Shown here piece after piece: positions 39,199-53,422 of a DNA stretch of 64,000 nt. Position 1 is the stretch's first letter. Each line of letters opens with the position of its first letter. A program made the position numbers and the translations under genes. Source of the DNA: a virus; the IMG/VR virus record IMGVR_UViG_3300049043_000067, positions 1 through 64,000 of that record; one strand, given 5' to 3'. A model generated the notes under the pieces. That model saw only the letters and a list, made by a program, of their open reading frames with translations, searched no databases and had not been told where the DNA came from.

Positions 39199-40192
39199 AT
39201 GGGCAGCAAGGGACCGAAGGGCCTCAGGTTTCGAAGCCCTATAACTCCAGCATCCCCGAGTTTGCGCGGCCGTACTACGAAAACATTATGGCGCGCGCGG
39301 AGACCGAGAGTAACCAGCCGTATATCCAGTACGGATCTCCTCGCATCTCCGGCTTCACGGGCGAGCAGGAGAGTGCGTTCAGGGGTGTATCCGATCTGGC
39401 TAGGGCCGGGCACCCACGGTCGATACCGCCGCGCGTATGGCCTATGAATCCGGGCAGAGCGCGATGGGTGCAACCGGCTTCAGTCCAATGATGACCGGCA
39501 CTCAGGGCTGGAACGAGGCTGCAGCGCAAAAGTACATGAACCCGTATATCGGCAACGTGCTGAAGGCGGCGCAGCGTCAGGCGACTGAAAGGTATCAGGA
39601 GCAACAGGGAACGCGATCCGCCGCCGCGAGGCAGGCCGGTGCATACGGCGGGTCACGTCAAGCCATTCAAGACTACCTGTCAGAGCGTGACATGAATGAG
39701 CAGCTCAACCGGATGAATGCCGAGCAGCTTGCTCAGGCATACGGTCAGGGCGCTCAGATGTTCACGCAGGATCAGGCGCGCGAATTGCAGGCTCAAATGG
39801 CAAACCAGCAGGCGCTTGAACGGGCGATGGGCATCAGGCTTCAGGGCGCGCAGCAGGGTCTGGCCGCGGCTCAGGGTCTCGGGCAGCTCGGCACGATGCA
39901 GCAGGGCCTGACGATGGATCGTCTGGCGGCGCTGGAAAAGGTCGGCGCAACGCGTCAGGCAATGTCTCAGGCCGCGATGGAGCAGGCCTACAAGGACTTC
40001 ATCAACCAACGCGACTATGAACGACAGAACATCAACTGGCTCACCGGCATCATGTCCGGCGTGCCGGTCGGCGCTCAACAGGAAGTGCTGCAGTACGAGG
40101 GTGCGCCAAACCCGTACAGCACCGCACTGGGCCTCGGGCTCGCGGGCGGCGACTTGTCGAAGATGATGGCCGGTTCTTCTACGAAGGGTTAG
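39199..40192 (+). CDS. internal virion protein (frameshifted)
   Basis: About 330 residues. GSKGPKGLRF, then after a frame break near 39230 SKPYNSSIPEFARPYYENIM, and from about 39415 a Gln/Ala-rich helical body (QRQATERYQEQQGTRSAAAR QAGAYGGSRQ). Coiled-coil character and position among ejection-type proteins suggest an internal head protein injected with DNA. Confidence 0.65.
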
Positions 40193-40196
40193 GGCA

Positions 40197-43169
40197 ATGC
40201 CTATTACCAGTGATTTCGAGCTGGCAGCCAGCGCGCCAGATGATGCCCTCGCGCAGGCCGTGCGCGACCCGATGTCGTCACCTATCTCTCAGATCGCAGC
40301 GCTGTCGGAATTGCGTAGCAGGCAACAGCTTCGTCAGGAAGCGGCGGCAGCTCAAGGCGCGCAGACCGGTACGGTGGCTGACAAGATCCTTGCGCCCGTC
40401 GGGTATGCAGACGGCGGTATGGTCGAGCAGCCTCAGGAGAAATCGAACTTCTTCGACGGCCTGACGTCCGGCATGCCTCTCGGCATAATGCCGTGGGCAC
40501 TGAACAAGATCTCCGACGGCGACGGCTGGAAGCTCGGGGCCATCGGTCTCGCAAACGAGCTGTTTGGAAAAAACAAGAAGCGTCCGCCGGTCGGCGCTCC
40601 GATGCCTGTCGGCCCGGAGATTGCTGGCCCTATGCCGGTTGGCCCGCAGCCTGTCGGACCGCAGCCAGTCGGCCTGCGCAATGGCGGAATTGTCCAGCAC
40701 TTCCGGGATGGTACTGGCGACAAGCCCGTAACCGCCATCCCTGAGTCGTACATCAAGCGGATTGCGTCCTACGAGGGACAGAACAACCCCAACGCAAGAA
40801 ACCCGTTCGGAACTGCGTCTGGCCTGTTCCAGATGATCGACTCGACGCGCGCGTATCTGGACAAAGAAGTATGGCCTTGACCCGAAGGACAGGTCGCCAA
40901 AAACAGAACGCAAGCGGATGGATTTCTACACTCGCGAAACCATAGATCAGCTTGAGAGGAACAACATCCCCGTTACTGGTGGCACGATGTACGGCGGCCA
41001 CCTGATGGGGCAGCGCGGCGTGACTGACTTCTACAAGGCCTATCAGGCCAACCCGGACATGCGCGTCGAAGACTTCTTTCGCCTGAGGTGATTCGCGTCA
41101 ATCCTGACATCTTCAATCCAAAGGGCGGCAAGAAGCGCGAGACGCTCGCGCAGGTTATGACGAAACTTGATCAGGTTGGTGGCGGCACGTCGAAGACACC
41201 GCGCTCGGCGGAGGACATGAACCTCGGTGCAGCGATGCAGGTTGCCCGGCGCGCTGACCGTGGCGACGTGGGCCCGGGATACGAAGACGCAAACATGAGC
41301 GCGGCAATGGGGCTTGCTCGCATGTTCGAGAGGCCAAATACGCAGCAAGCACCGCAGCCAAAGTCGCAGCCTCAGTACGCCGAGGATCCGACCCTCGAAA
41401 GCCTGTACGCCGCAATCGGTGCGAGATCTCGCCAGAACCAGACCGCAGACACCGGCGAGGATGAGCAGACGATTGAGGAGATTAACAATCAGGTTCGTCG
41501 CAGACTGGCTCAGTTCAGGGCGAGCGCGGCGGGCGAAGGCGCAGGGTTCCGCAACGGCGGGATTGTGCAGCATTTCAAGGATGGCAGCCGTGGCGGCGTG
41601 AGCATGCCTGATGGCAGCTATGTCCTGCCGCTGCGCGGGCCGTATGACAGGCCGGGTCCGGGCTACGACCCGATGGCATACACCGGGACGGTGTTAGGTC
41701 AGCCTGATATGCCTCCCGCAGACGAGCCTATGACAGGAGCCCAACTCCTGTCGGCGCTGCTCAGCCGGATCCAGACTGGGAGCATTCCGAGCGAAAACCC
41801 TATTGGCATTCTCCCGCCAACGAGTGTGATGACCAACCTGCCATTCGGCAGAAACCCGCTCTCCTCGACTAAGGGCGAACCATCGGGTCTGAACTTCGAG
41901 AACCCGTTCTCACTCACTGGTGAGCCAGCACGGGATTGCTAAAGAACAAGCTGCGGCTGCCGAGCGTGAGAGATATTACACGGAGGTGTTGCCTGCGCGC
42001 GAAAGAGAGAAGCTGAATGCGCAGCGCAGAGCGGCAAGGGGCGAACCTGAGCCCGGCGATAAGTCGGTTATGATTGACTACATTCCCGACCCGTACGCGC
42101 CGGGAAGGTCTATGCCGCAAAAAGCAACCGCCCCAAATGAAGGTTTCTCTCTGGGCAGAGATATTGCGAAATGGTCCGAGGAAAACCTTGTGCGCCCGGA
42201 GCCGAAAGCATTTATGCGCCGCTCGGCGATTTTGCCACCGTACGAGGAGACACCTATGGGCGTCGGCGTTCCGTACAATATGTACGGGATTGGACGCGAA
42301 CTTCTGGGAGAGGGGGCCGGAGCGGTCCAGTTCGGTCTGGGTTTAGCTGGAACCGGAACTGGTGCGTTACTCGACCTTCTGGCTGGCTCCGGCCCAGAAG
42401 CCAGAAAGTGGCTGACCGACCAGCGAAAGGATCAACCCGTCGCCGAGAAAAAGAAACCACCTGTCGCGGCAAAGCCGCCCGCTGGTGCCGGCGCCAGCCA
42501 GCCAGAAACCCCCCGCCGCCACCGTATCCCCTGTCAGGGACACAGGCGTCGCTGGAGGATCGAGATCAGGCACCGGGGATCAGGTTGCGCCACCCGCCGA
42601 AGCGCCAGCCTACGGCCCCACAGAGCAGTTTGTGCGCGACCTGTACAAGGACGACGCCGCTCGTCTTGAACGTGCTGCGCGCCGCGAGGAAGAACTCAAG
42701 GCGATGGCTCGCATTCAGGCTGGTCTCGCAATCGCCTCGGGTGACTCGCAATACTTTGCGAAGAACCTCGCGCGGGCCATCCCGGTGATGGCTGACTACC
42801 AGAGGCTCGTGCCGGTCGACACCGAGGCCGATCAGTTTGAGCAGCAGTTCCGCGAAGGCTTGCCGGTGCGCGCGGCATCGACATACAGCAGGGTGAGCTG
42901 ATGAAGCGGGCTCAGGCCCAGAACGCGGCAGAGATCCGCAAGGCGGAAATCGAGGCGCTCGGCAAGATCGAGGAGGAGCAGATGAGAGGTCGGCTGACCG
43001 ATCAGCGCGCCATCGAGATCGTGAAGGAAGTATATACGAGTGGCGCAGCTCAGGTGCCGGACGAGTACAAAGATGACCCCTTCCGTATTACGCTCAGGTG
43101 GCGGCGAAGCTGAAACGATCAATGACGCCGATTGTCCTGAAGCGAGCAAAAACCGCACTCGGAGGCTGA
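40197..43169 (+). CDS. internal virion protein with transglycosylase-like domain (frameshifted)
   Basis: About 990 residues. PADGG-type motif (YADGGMVEQPQ), GLRNGGIVQHFRDGT, then about residue 180 IASYEGQNNPNARNPFGTAS GLFQMIDSTRAYL, a lysozyme/SLT-like core with the catalytic-type Glu in ASYEG. It continues to GGTMYGGHLMGQRGVTDFYK, a second NGGIVQHFKDG and helical C-terminal parts ending KRAKTALGG. Frame breaks near 40875, 41090, 41935, 42500 and 43090. It would locally open peptidoglycan for DNA ejection. Confidence 0.72.
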
Positions 43170-43172
43170 TGA

Positions 43173-46100
43173 ATGCCTGAGATCAGGGTCCCAACCGCCG
43201 ACGGCTGGTTTCTCACGCTTTGACATTGACGGAGACAAGCCGTCTCCGGAGCAGCAAGCCCAGATCAGCGATTATGTAAATCTTTACAATCAACAGTACC
43301 CGGCAAGTCAGGCCTCGTCTGCGCCGCAAAACGAGATCGGTCCGTGGAGTGCCGGGTGGAAAAACCTGTACGCAGATACCACGACTGCCGCGTCGGGCAT
43401 CGCGCAGTTCTTCAATGCGCCTGAGGCCGCTAAGCGTCTGGAAGATGAAGCCAACGCCGTGCGGGCGGATGTGGCCAAACGCTACAACCCCATCGACCTA
43501 GACCAGCTCAGCATCGCGAACACCCCGCAGTTCCTGTACGAGAACCTCGTCTCGTCTGTGCCGTACATGATCCCCGGCCTACTGACTGGTGGCGTGGGCG
43601 GTCTGGCGGCGCGAGGCATCGGGCTCGGCGCACGCGGCATCGCGGCGGCTGGTCAGGCAGGCTACGTCGCGGGAACCGTCCCGACCTTCACCGGGTCGAT
43701 GGCCAGCCGTCAGGCGGAAGAGCAGAACATCCCGCTGGCTCAGGTTGACTGGGGCAAGGCGCTGGCTGCGGGCACCGCCGCCACCGCGCTCGATCTCGTG
43801 ACACCGAACGTCCTCGGCCTGTTCGGCCGCCTCGCGTCTCGCGTGAAGGCTGGCGACAAGGTGGCAACAGAGATGCGCTGACCGAGTGGTGGAAGAACCT
43901 GCCGAAGAGTGCCAGTCAACGCGATGGCCTCGGAAAGGCATCACCGAAGGCGCACAGCAGGCCATCGAAATCTTTCAGGCAAATCCTGAGAAGTTCTACG
44001 AGTTCGACAAGGACACGCAGAAGGAGATCGTCACCGCCCTTATCGCTGGCGGGTTGCTCGGTCCCGTCTTCGAAATCCCCGCGGGCGGCTCTGGCCTTCA
44101 CGCAGTCCCGCGAGGAGCAGGCACGGCAGAAGCGCTTCGAGGCGCAGCGCAACATCGACAGCGCCATCGTCAGTGGCGACAGCAGGAAGGCGCCGCCGCC
44201 ACACAGAAACTGGCAGACGAGTACTCGCGCGCCATCGCGACAGAGGCCCAGTACGCGCAGGACGATATCGCGGACGCCTGCCAGTTCGGCCCGGACACGC
44301 CGCGCTACAAGCCGTCCGAGGACATGGCTCGCTTCAGGGCCGAGGTCATTGTCTCTGCCACGCCGGTACCCCGGCGTCAGTTCCGGTGGCTGGTCGCGAC
44401 GGGGCGAGACCAATCTCCGAGCATCCGTCGCCTCGACTCGGCACGCAATTCCGCCCAGACCCTGAATGATAGCGCGCCGCATTCAGCCTCAATCCTTGAG
44501 AGCTTCCCCGTCATCCCCGTCGAGCCTGTCTGCGACCACGCGTGAGGCGCTGGTCCGCAAGCGGTACGAGATGGGTCAGGCAGAATCTGGACGCCAACAC
44601 GTCTCTGACCGAAATCAGGAACCTGCTCGGCGATGCCTTCGCAACAGCCGAGAGCCGTCTGGCGGACCCAAATGATGCCGGGCGACCCATACCGCCCACG
44701 TCCATCTTCTCGCCTGTACGGTCCGCTAAATCGGATGTCGAGGCCGAGTCAAAGCCACTCAAGACGCCGACATTGACCGGGCTGTGGCTGACCTCGCCGC
44801 CGCCGAGAAGGCCCCGACTGAAACCGCAGTCAAGAAGCCAACGCCGGTCAACCCGACCACTGGCACGCCTATCAATAAACCACAGACAGGTCCTGTAGAA
44901 CCCGGCGCGTATGACGCCGCCGAGATGGCTCAGGCCGCCGACGCCCTGAACGAGCCAGTCGATGAGGAGTTCCCCGGGTTCGAGCCCGGCGAGCTGGGTG
45001 GCGCAGATTACGCACGCAGGCGCGCGCGTGGTGCCGCGCGGGCTGAGCCTCAGGCCGCACCCGCCGCCGCTCCGTCGCCTGAGGGACCGCGGTTCTCGGT
45101 ATCTGAAGTGGACGCCGTCACGGCGGAGACTGTCGGCAACGAGGTGAATGAATACGAGATCTTCAAGGGCGGCAAGCGCGTAGCCACCGTCAAGGGTCTG
45201 GCCCCGGCGCAAGAGCGCGCCAACAAGATGATGCAGGCTGAGCCGACGTCTGACGTCAGGGTCAGGCCGAAGCGCCGCGGGTTCGCTGTAAATGAATACA
45301 GAGGATCCAAAGACGGCGATGTGTTTCTCAGCACCGTCAAGACCTTCAACACCCGGGCCGAGGCTCAGGCAGACGCGGACGCCCGCAATCAGGCGCGCAC
45401 GGCCCGCGCAGAAGAGCGCACGGCAAACCGCGAAACCATCAAGCGGATACGAGAACCTGATCGAGAAGCGTCAGGCGGTTGTCGGTCGGCTGATGGCGAG
45501 GTCTCCGCTCGCTGGGTGCGCCGGATATGGCGCTCAAGCTGCGCTCGCTCCTGTCGGCCCCTGACAGGGCGAACGACCCGGCATCGAGGGATACTACAGC
45601 CACACCGCGAAGCTGATCGCGCTGGCGATGGACATCTACGATCCGAACATGACCGAGGACCAGATGTTCGCCCGGATGGTGGGCGTGCTGGATCACGAGT
45701 TCGTGCATCACCTGCAGCGTTCAGGCGCGTTCTCGCAGGCAGAGTGGAAGCAGATCGTCAAGTACCTGCAGAACAATCAGGCCTATGGCCGCGACGGCAG
45801 CGTGATCAAGGGCCAGACGTGGTGGGAGCGTGCGCGCGACCAGAACCCGCGCGAGGATGGCGAGAGCGACGCCGAGTACGCGTCGAAGATCGCGCGCGCG
45901 AGGCAATGTCCGAAGCGTTCAGGTCGTGGGCGCAAAACAAGAAAACAGTTACAGCGAAACCGGCCAGCATTTTCCGGCGCATCGTCGAGATCATCAAGAC
46001 GCTCAGCCGGTTCGGCAAGTCTGATCCCCGCGTCGAGCAGATCTTCCGGGAGATCGACGAAGGCAAGCGCACCGGTGTCGTGAAGATGAGAACGCCGGAT

Positions 46101-49100
46101 ATGGGCGGCGTTGACTTTTCGGCACGTGATGTTAATGTGCCTTTCTCAGGAGGAATAGATGTCCAGCAAGAACGCGAAGGATTGGGACCCGAACGGGCCG
46201 GAGACGGAAGAGGACGCAATCGAGGCAGAGGCTATGCGCCGCTTGCAGGTGTTGCGACTGTCAAGGGTGCGACCGGGCCAGACCCGGGGCTCGTGGACGT
46301 CGCGGAGTCTTATGCACTTGCCGCAGGCATCCCGCATCGTCGGCAAGCTGAATACGTCGAAGTAGACCCCGAGCGCGCCGCGCGCATCGCGGACGCTTAC
46401 GCGGAGATGAAGCACGACCCTCAGAACCCTGAGGTGAAGGAAGCGTATGCGGATCTGATCCGCCAGACAAAAGACCAGTATCAGGCGCTGGTTGACGCTG
46501 GATACAAGTTTACATTCTTTGATAGTGCTACGGACCCGTACGAGGGGAATCCGTATGGCGCGATGCGCGACCTGCGGTCAAAAAAGCAGATGGCCGTTTA
46601 TGGAACGTACGACGGCTATGGAACCGAAGGAATTACCGGCGCGGCAATCGAAGACAATCCGATGCTTGAGCCAACAGGTCTTCGGTGGCCAGATCAAAAA
46701 GGGTTCATGCGCCCAGTCACAGCGAACGACCTGTTCCGTGCGGTTCACGACGCGTTTGGACACGGGCTTGAGGGGGCAGGGTTCAGGGCGCGCGGCGAGG
46801 AGAACGCGTGGCAGGCGCATGTCAGGTTGTTCACCGGCCCCGCAGTCAAGGCCATCACATCGGAGACGCGTGGTCAGAACTCGTGGCTGAACTTCGGTCC
46901 GTACGGAGAGAAGAACCGGACGGCAAAGCTGGAAGACACGGTATTTGCTGAGCAGAAGACCGGCATCATGCCGGAGTGGACGTGGACAGAGGGTCTCGCC
47001 CCGGATGAGGTGATGGAGTCTAAGTCCGTTGGATATAACGATCCGGATCCCGGCGAAGCCACCGCTGTAGAGCGCGGGATTCAGGGAAAGTCTTTTGACA
47101 ACGCGCTTCGGTGGGTCGCTGAGAATGCGCCAACGGAAGATTACAAGGAGATCGCTCGCGGCGTAGAGCGGACAATGCTGGCCCTCAAGGGGAAGGGTTA
47201 CAAGTTCTCGATAAAGGTTGCTCACATTGGCGACTCGGTTCCTTCGACGCTTATAGGCAGTCGCGGCATTGCAAAGGTAAACGTTAACACCGGAAATACA
47301 GAGGTCTGGCTTAATGGCGCTGATGTCACCGGGTCAGTCGGCGTAAGCTACGAGACCGCGCTGCATGAGATGATCCACGCCGTTACTATGGCGTCGCTGT
47401 GGGCTGGGAATCTCAAGTCAATGGACGGCACGAAGGTCCAGAAATTCACCACCGATCTGTACGCCGTATCAAACGCGGTAAGGGCTGAGTTCAATAAGCG
47501 GGTCCGCGAGGTTGGCGTTGACGGCCTGTCTGATTTCGAGGCGAAGGTTTATAATCGCCTGAACAATGCAATCAACACCGTCGATGAGATCCTCGCGTGG
47601 GGTCTTACCAACCGCGAGATGCAGCGATGGCTTGATACAATACCGTACAATAACAAGACGCTGTGGGCGTCCCTTGTTGACGCAATCCGTCGGCTGCTCG
47701 GGATAAGCAGCGACAGGCAGACTGCGCTGTCTGAGATAATCAGCATTGGAGACAACCTGCTGAGCCCGGACATTGTGTCGGATCTTCCTCAGATTCCGGC
47801 ACCGGCGTCGCCACAGCGCGGCGGCGCTGCCGCAGCAACAAGCGCCCGAATTGACATCCCCGCAGAGTTCCAGAATGGCCGTGGCGGTATCGACTTCTCT
47901 CGCCGCAACCTAGAACTCCACACGATGTTCACGGACAACGTCCTGCCTGAGGACGTCAGTGGCAGGCCGTTCCCGGACAAAAGCGGGACTTACGTCGAGT
48001 ACCAGATCAGACCTAAGGGCAAGGTCAAGGAGCTGGGTCAGCTATATGGCAGTGTGCCGGAGAGTGACCCGACTACATTCTACGTCGAGTGGGCGAGCTT
48101 TGACCCAGACGACATGACGATGGCCGAGACAATCGGTCTGATCAACTTGCTGGGAAAAGATTTCCCAAACATCAGGACCATCACCGGCAAGCGGATCTCT
48201 GGCGCGAGATACGAGAACCGATCAGAGCGTGCGAAGGCTGCACTGAAAAGGATGTCGGCTGCCGAGAAGGCGTTATCTATTGAGCTGATGGCGCGCACAG
48301 ACGCGTCAACCGACGCCGCCGAGAAGGCATTCCGCAAGCGGTTTTTGGTGCTGCACCTCGCTCACCCCGAGCTGGTAATCAACGCGGCACGTCGTGACTT
48401 GCCTGACCTATTCAATGAAGACACACAAGCCAGCCGCGAGTATTACCTCGCTAAGGCTCTGGCCGAACAGGTGTCGAAGCTGAGCACGGAGCAGACCATC
48501 AACGTCGGGCGCATGCGCGACCGCGGCATGCTGGATTTCTCCCGTCGCCAGAAGTCAGTGATTGCCACCGTCGAAAAGACGAAGGCTGAAAAGAAGTCTA
48601 TGGCTCAGCGGATCGCTGACCTGAACAGTGAAATTCAGAGCAAGCCTCACTTGTTTGAGGCGATCATAAATGTGTACGGCGATCAGGTCATGATCCCGCG
48701 TGAGATCACGCGGGGCGCACCAGAGATCAGGCGCATCCTGCCATACCTGAGCACGGAAGAGATCGGCACGACCAATGCTGTCGGTGCACGCGGCCTGATC
48801 CAGATGTTCAATAGCGTTCCCAGCAAGGAAGAGATGGCGGCTGTAGCCATCAGCGGCAGGGCGAAGCGCGGGTGGTATGAGAACTCGGCACGGGCACTGA
48901 TCAGCGTGTTCGGTAGGGAAGACGCTCCTAGGTTCTCGGCACTACTGGCGGCGCTGTCTCCGCAGACGTCCGTTCAGGACAACGCGATCAACGCCTTGAA
49001 TGTCTGGGTGAACTGGGACAAAGCCGGTCGCCCGACGGACAGGGCGACAATCATGCGCATTATGGGCCAGAGTGTTCAGGGCACGAAGGGCGAAGGCTCG

Positions 49101-52100
49101 GTGCTCGGCGCGTGGAAGAGTAACTCGGTCACCGCATTGCAGGCGCTCGACCCGCACTCGATCATTATCAGCGGGAACAAGGTCAACTCGTTCATGAAGA
49201 ACCTGAACGATGTCGTGAACGCGGTGACAAACGACGCGTGGATGGCGAACTACGCGGACGTCGATCAGGACAGGTTCAAGGGCGCGTCCTATCACGGATA
49301 CAGCGCGAAGGTCCGGCAGGCGGCGGAGGTTGCAACCGAGCTGACAGGCTACGTGTGGACGCCGCGCGAGATACAGGAGACTGTCTGGTCGTGGGCAAAG
49401 ACAACGTATGAGCTGCGCAAGAAGTTCAGGGAAATGCAGGTGGAGGTGCGTCCGTTGGAGATCTGCTGCGCGCTGGCAGGGTAACCAACGCGATGATCGC
49501 CAACACGCCTGATTTCGCCACACTGTTTACAGACGGCGTCTACAGGAACATACTTGAGCGCGGCGGTTACGGACAACAGATCGACAGGATCATCAATGAC
49601 AACCGAATTACAAAAGGCTCTGGATCGCTTGATGCAGCATTTGGCCAGCGGTCCGTCTATGACGCCGAAGGAACAGGCATTGCTGAAACTACTTACCGAG
49701 GATACCTCGACACAGCCGCCGGACGTCTTGAGCAGCGATACCAGCGACGCAAGGCAGAGGCCGCCGCAAAAAAGCAGCAAGGTCTAGAACTCGACGAAGG
49801 CGAAGACGCCGACGCAGACTACTCGCGCAGGCTGGTGGACAGCACCGAGTTCATCGAATGGTTTGGTGACAGCAAGGTTGTCGGATCCGACGGCAAGCCG
49901 CTCGTGGTGTTCCACCGGGACATCGCAGGCTGACATATTTGAGCTTGTCAGATCCGCCTTCGGAATACACGTCGCGCGCGCATTGATCAGGCGGAAGACA
50001 GGTTCACCGGCCTCGGGCGGGCGCAGGCGTCGTTTACCCGCTGTACGCGCAGGACAACGAACCCGCTGCAGGCTGGTCATGAATTGCGAAACGCAGCTGG
50101 GCATGATCCGGTTTACAATCGACAGCCAGCGGGCGTGCTGGCGGTATCCTGTCTGATCGAAAACCCGTACATATTCGAGCGCTCCGGCAGAAGACCGGCG
50201 CAAGATGAAAGAGCATCCAATCGGACGAGCGGTCAGGCTGACGCGGAAGGTGGCCGTACCCCATCAATGCGTGGATCAGGGCAAGAACTTAAGGCTTCGG
50301 GGCATGCTGGCATCGCGCAATGCGGTCACGACGGCGGGGCCTCGCTGGGCGACGCGCATGCGATGGGCTCGTTCATTGCGTTTGACCCGGAGCCAGATCA
50401 AGTCAGCCATCGGCAACCGCGGCACGTTCGGCCTGAACGAGAAGCGCATCGACTACTCGCGCCGCCCGAACCCGCTGACGCCGCAGGAAGTGTCTGAGGT
50501 AACTGACCGCCTGAGATACGGACTGATCCGCGACCAGATCGCGAACGCCCTGTCGCGCACGAAGAAGTACACCGGCATCGACGAAGAGATCGCCAAAAAG
50601 AAGAGCAGCAAATTCTACGAGAACTTCATCGACCACGCGCTCCCGCTGGGCGATATGGTCGATATGGTCCGCGAGAAGAAGGGCTCCATCCCTGACATGT
50701 TCGACGCCTACCTTGCCCAGCAACTCTGGTCATCGAAGGCAACGGACCACCTGAAGCGTCTGGAGCGCAGCCTCTACAGCCCGATCTACCGCGCGATCCG
50801 CGGGCTGCAGGTATCTGACGCCGACGTCGCTGATTTCAAGAAACGCTTCCCGTCTCCTGGCCAAAGTCATAGACGCGTCCGGGGACAACCGGAACGGCAC
50901 GCTGTCGGCCCTGCTCTACGCCCGTCACGCGCCAGAGCGAAACCTCGTAATCAATTCTATGAACGAGGGCCTGATGCCAAACGGATCCGGCGTGCCCACC
51001 GCGGAGGCCAACGCCGCCGTGAAATGGTTCGAGAACCGGATGGACTCGGGACAAGTATCGCGAGGCCGAGATGCTCGTCCGCAAGGTTGTCGATGAGACG
51101 AACAACATCCGCGTGAAGTACGGCCTGACGCCTGACTTCAGGAAGATGCAGGCCAACCCGCATTTCCAGAAGGCGGGACTGCCGAACGGATACAAGTACT
51201 ACGTCCCCCTGCGCGGCATCATCGAAGAAGACATGCTGCCCAACGATCTAGAGCTTCAGCGCCTGCGGACTGGTGTCGGGTTCAAGCTGAACTCGAAGGA
51301 AGACCTCACCGCGATGGGCCGTGACAAGCTGGCCAACGCAGTGGTCGAGCATGTCATCCTGCAGAACGAGGTGTCGGTTGTCCGGGCGCACAAGAATCAG
51401 GTCGGCAACTCGCTGTACAATCTGGTCAACGCGAACCGCGACATGTTCAAGGGCATCCTTGAGATCGTTGAGAAGGCTCCGACGATTCGCCGGGTCGGGA
51501 AGGAAGACGGCATCGTCAGGCTGATGCCGGATGCAAACTACATGAACTCCGACGAGTACTTCGTCACGAAGATCGGCGGCGAGAACAAGGTGATCAAGAT
51601 CATTGATCCGCGTCTGGCTCGCATCCTGAACGGCAACACCGGGTACGGTGACGAGGGCCTGCAGAAGGTGGTGAACTTCATCGGCGGATACACCCGTCTG
51701 ATGAGCCGACTGGCTACCGGCCTGAACCCTGAGTTCTGGATGAAGAACACGCCGCGCGACGTGATGCTGGCGTCGATCAACATCAATCAGTACGGCATAC
51801 CCGGACTGTCGGATGCGCTGGTAAAGAACTGGATCCCGGCGTGGCGGGCAGCCAAACGGGCCAACGCGTCGGACTGGAACTACGTCAAGACAGGCGAGGA
51901 GAAGTACGTCCCGCCCGTCACCGAAGACGACAAGATGTACGCCGAGTTTCTGGAAGATGGCGGCTTCACCGGGTACCTCGGGCTTCATGATCTTGAGACG
52001 CGCATCGCGGACATCAACAAGCAGATCACGAAGGGCGAGGGCAGCAAGCTCGCCGAGGGCATCGAGGTCGTGAAGCGCTTCGGGGACTTTGTCGAATCTT

Positions 52101-53422
52101 ACAACAACGTGCTGGAGAACGCGACGCGCTTCGCCGTGTACAAGACGCTGCGTGAGGCGGGCATGCCCCGTGATCGTGCGGCTCAGGCAGGCAAGACGGT
52201 GACGACCAACTTCAATGCCGGTGGTTGGTACAAGAACATGATCAACCCGTTCTACATGTTCTACAACGCCAGCATTCAGGGGTCGATTGGCATTCTCACG
52301 GCGGGCGTCAGATCGAAGGCGGTGCGCAAGATTATGGGCGGCATCATTGTCGCTGGCACCTGCAGGACTCGTCGATGGCGGCACTGAGCGACGAGGACGA
52401 GACCGGCGCGCTCAAGTACGACAACATCAAGGAGCACGTGCACCGCACGCACATGATCTTCCTCGACCTGACCGGCATGACGAACGACGGCTTCATCAAG
52501 GTGCCGATGCCGTACACGTTCAACGCAATATTTAACTTCGGCCGGGCGATGGCGAAGTACGCACGCCATCAGGCAACGGGCGGTGACTTCGATCTGGCGA
52601 AAGCGGCGGAACAGCTCGCTCGGCACGCTGATTGATGCGACCAATCCGCTGGGCGGGGACGAACTGCCGATGAACTTTGTCGCGCCGACGTTCCTGAGAT
52701 CCGGTCGTCGACCTGACAATTAACAAGGACTTCGCGGATCGCATGATCGTGAAGCGCCCGATGGGTACAGGCGTGGACCTGCCGTCGAGCCAGCTCTACC
52801 TGAACAGCACGTCGCCGATGTTTGTCAGCATTGCCGAGTTCATTAACAGCTACACCGGCGGCACGGACGTCATACCGGGCTACGTCGATATGTCTCCCGA
52901 CGCGATGCAGTACCTGTTCGAGTACTACCTCGGCGGCGCGGGTGCCTTCGTGCGACGCGTCGCGGACTTCGGCAGCGTGGGCGTGCCGTCGGCGCTGCAG
53001 GGTGAGTTCGATGACATCGAGGTCGGTCAGGTGCCGTTCGTCCGGGCGTGGGTCGGTCAGGCCCCGTCCGGTGCGCCAGATGGAACGCTACCTCGAAGTA
53101 CGCGACGAGATCCTGATGATCGGCAAGGAGCTGGAGACAGCGGCCAAAGCCTCCGACATAGAGCGGGTCAGGAGTGTCCCGTGAGAATTACCAGAAGCAA
53201 TTACAAGTTTACGGTGTAGTTAAGGGGGCCGACCGCCAGCGCGCGTCGATCACCAAAAAGATTGCGCAGATCAAGAGCAACGACCGGCTCTCGGCGGACG
53301 TGAAGAAGGACCTCATCAAGCGCCTCCGCGAGCAGGAGGAGCAGGCGATGAACCGGGCAGTCACCGCCTACAACCGTGTCGTCGAAGGCATGAGCATCCC
53401 AACCGCAGGAGAACTCCAGTGA
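43173..53422 (+). CDS. giant polyvalent virion protein (frameshifted, about 3,400 residues)
   Basis: One reading line of 10.2 kb, the largest gene here. Domains in order: N-terminal part with a Gly/Ala-rich hydrophobic region (about 43560-43820); Ala/Lys/Glu helices; metallopeptidase 1 with HEFVHHL (about 45694); a domain with TANDLFRAVHDAFGHG and RGEENAWQAH (about 46715-46820); metallopeptidase 2 with HEMIHA (about 47367); a helical region with SALLAALSPQTSVQDNAINA (about 48940); an ADP-ribosyltransferase-like start EFIEWFGDSKVVGSDGKPLV (about 49850); and a large C-terminal region (50400-53422) resembling polyvalent-associated LPD38. D(F/Y)S(A/R)R linkers sit between domains. About fifteen frame breaks. 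In polyvalent proteins such domains are injected with phage DNA and act on the host. Whether it is one chain or cleaved is unknown. Confidence 0.75.

Noticed and set aside
51248-52384. Long minus-strand open frame of 378 codons inside the polyvalent gene
   Set aside because: Shadow of the conserved plus-strand coding sequence; composition (His, Arg, Val, Leu-rich) is typical of antisense frames in GC-rich DNA.
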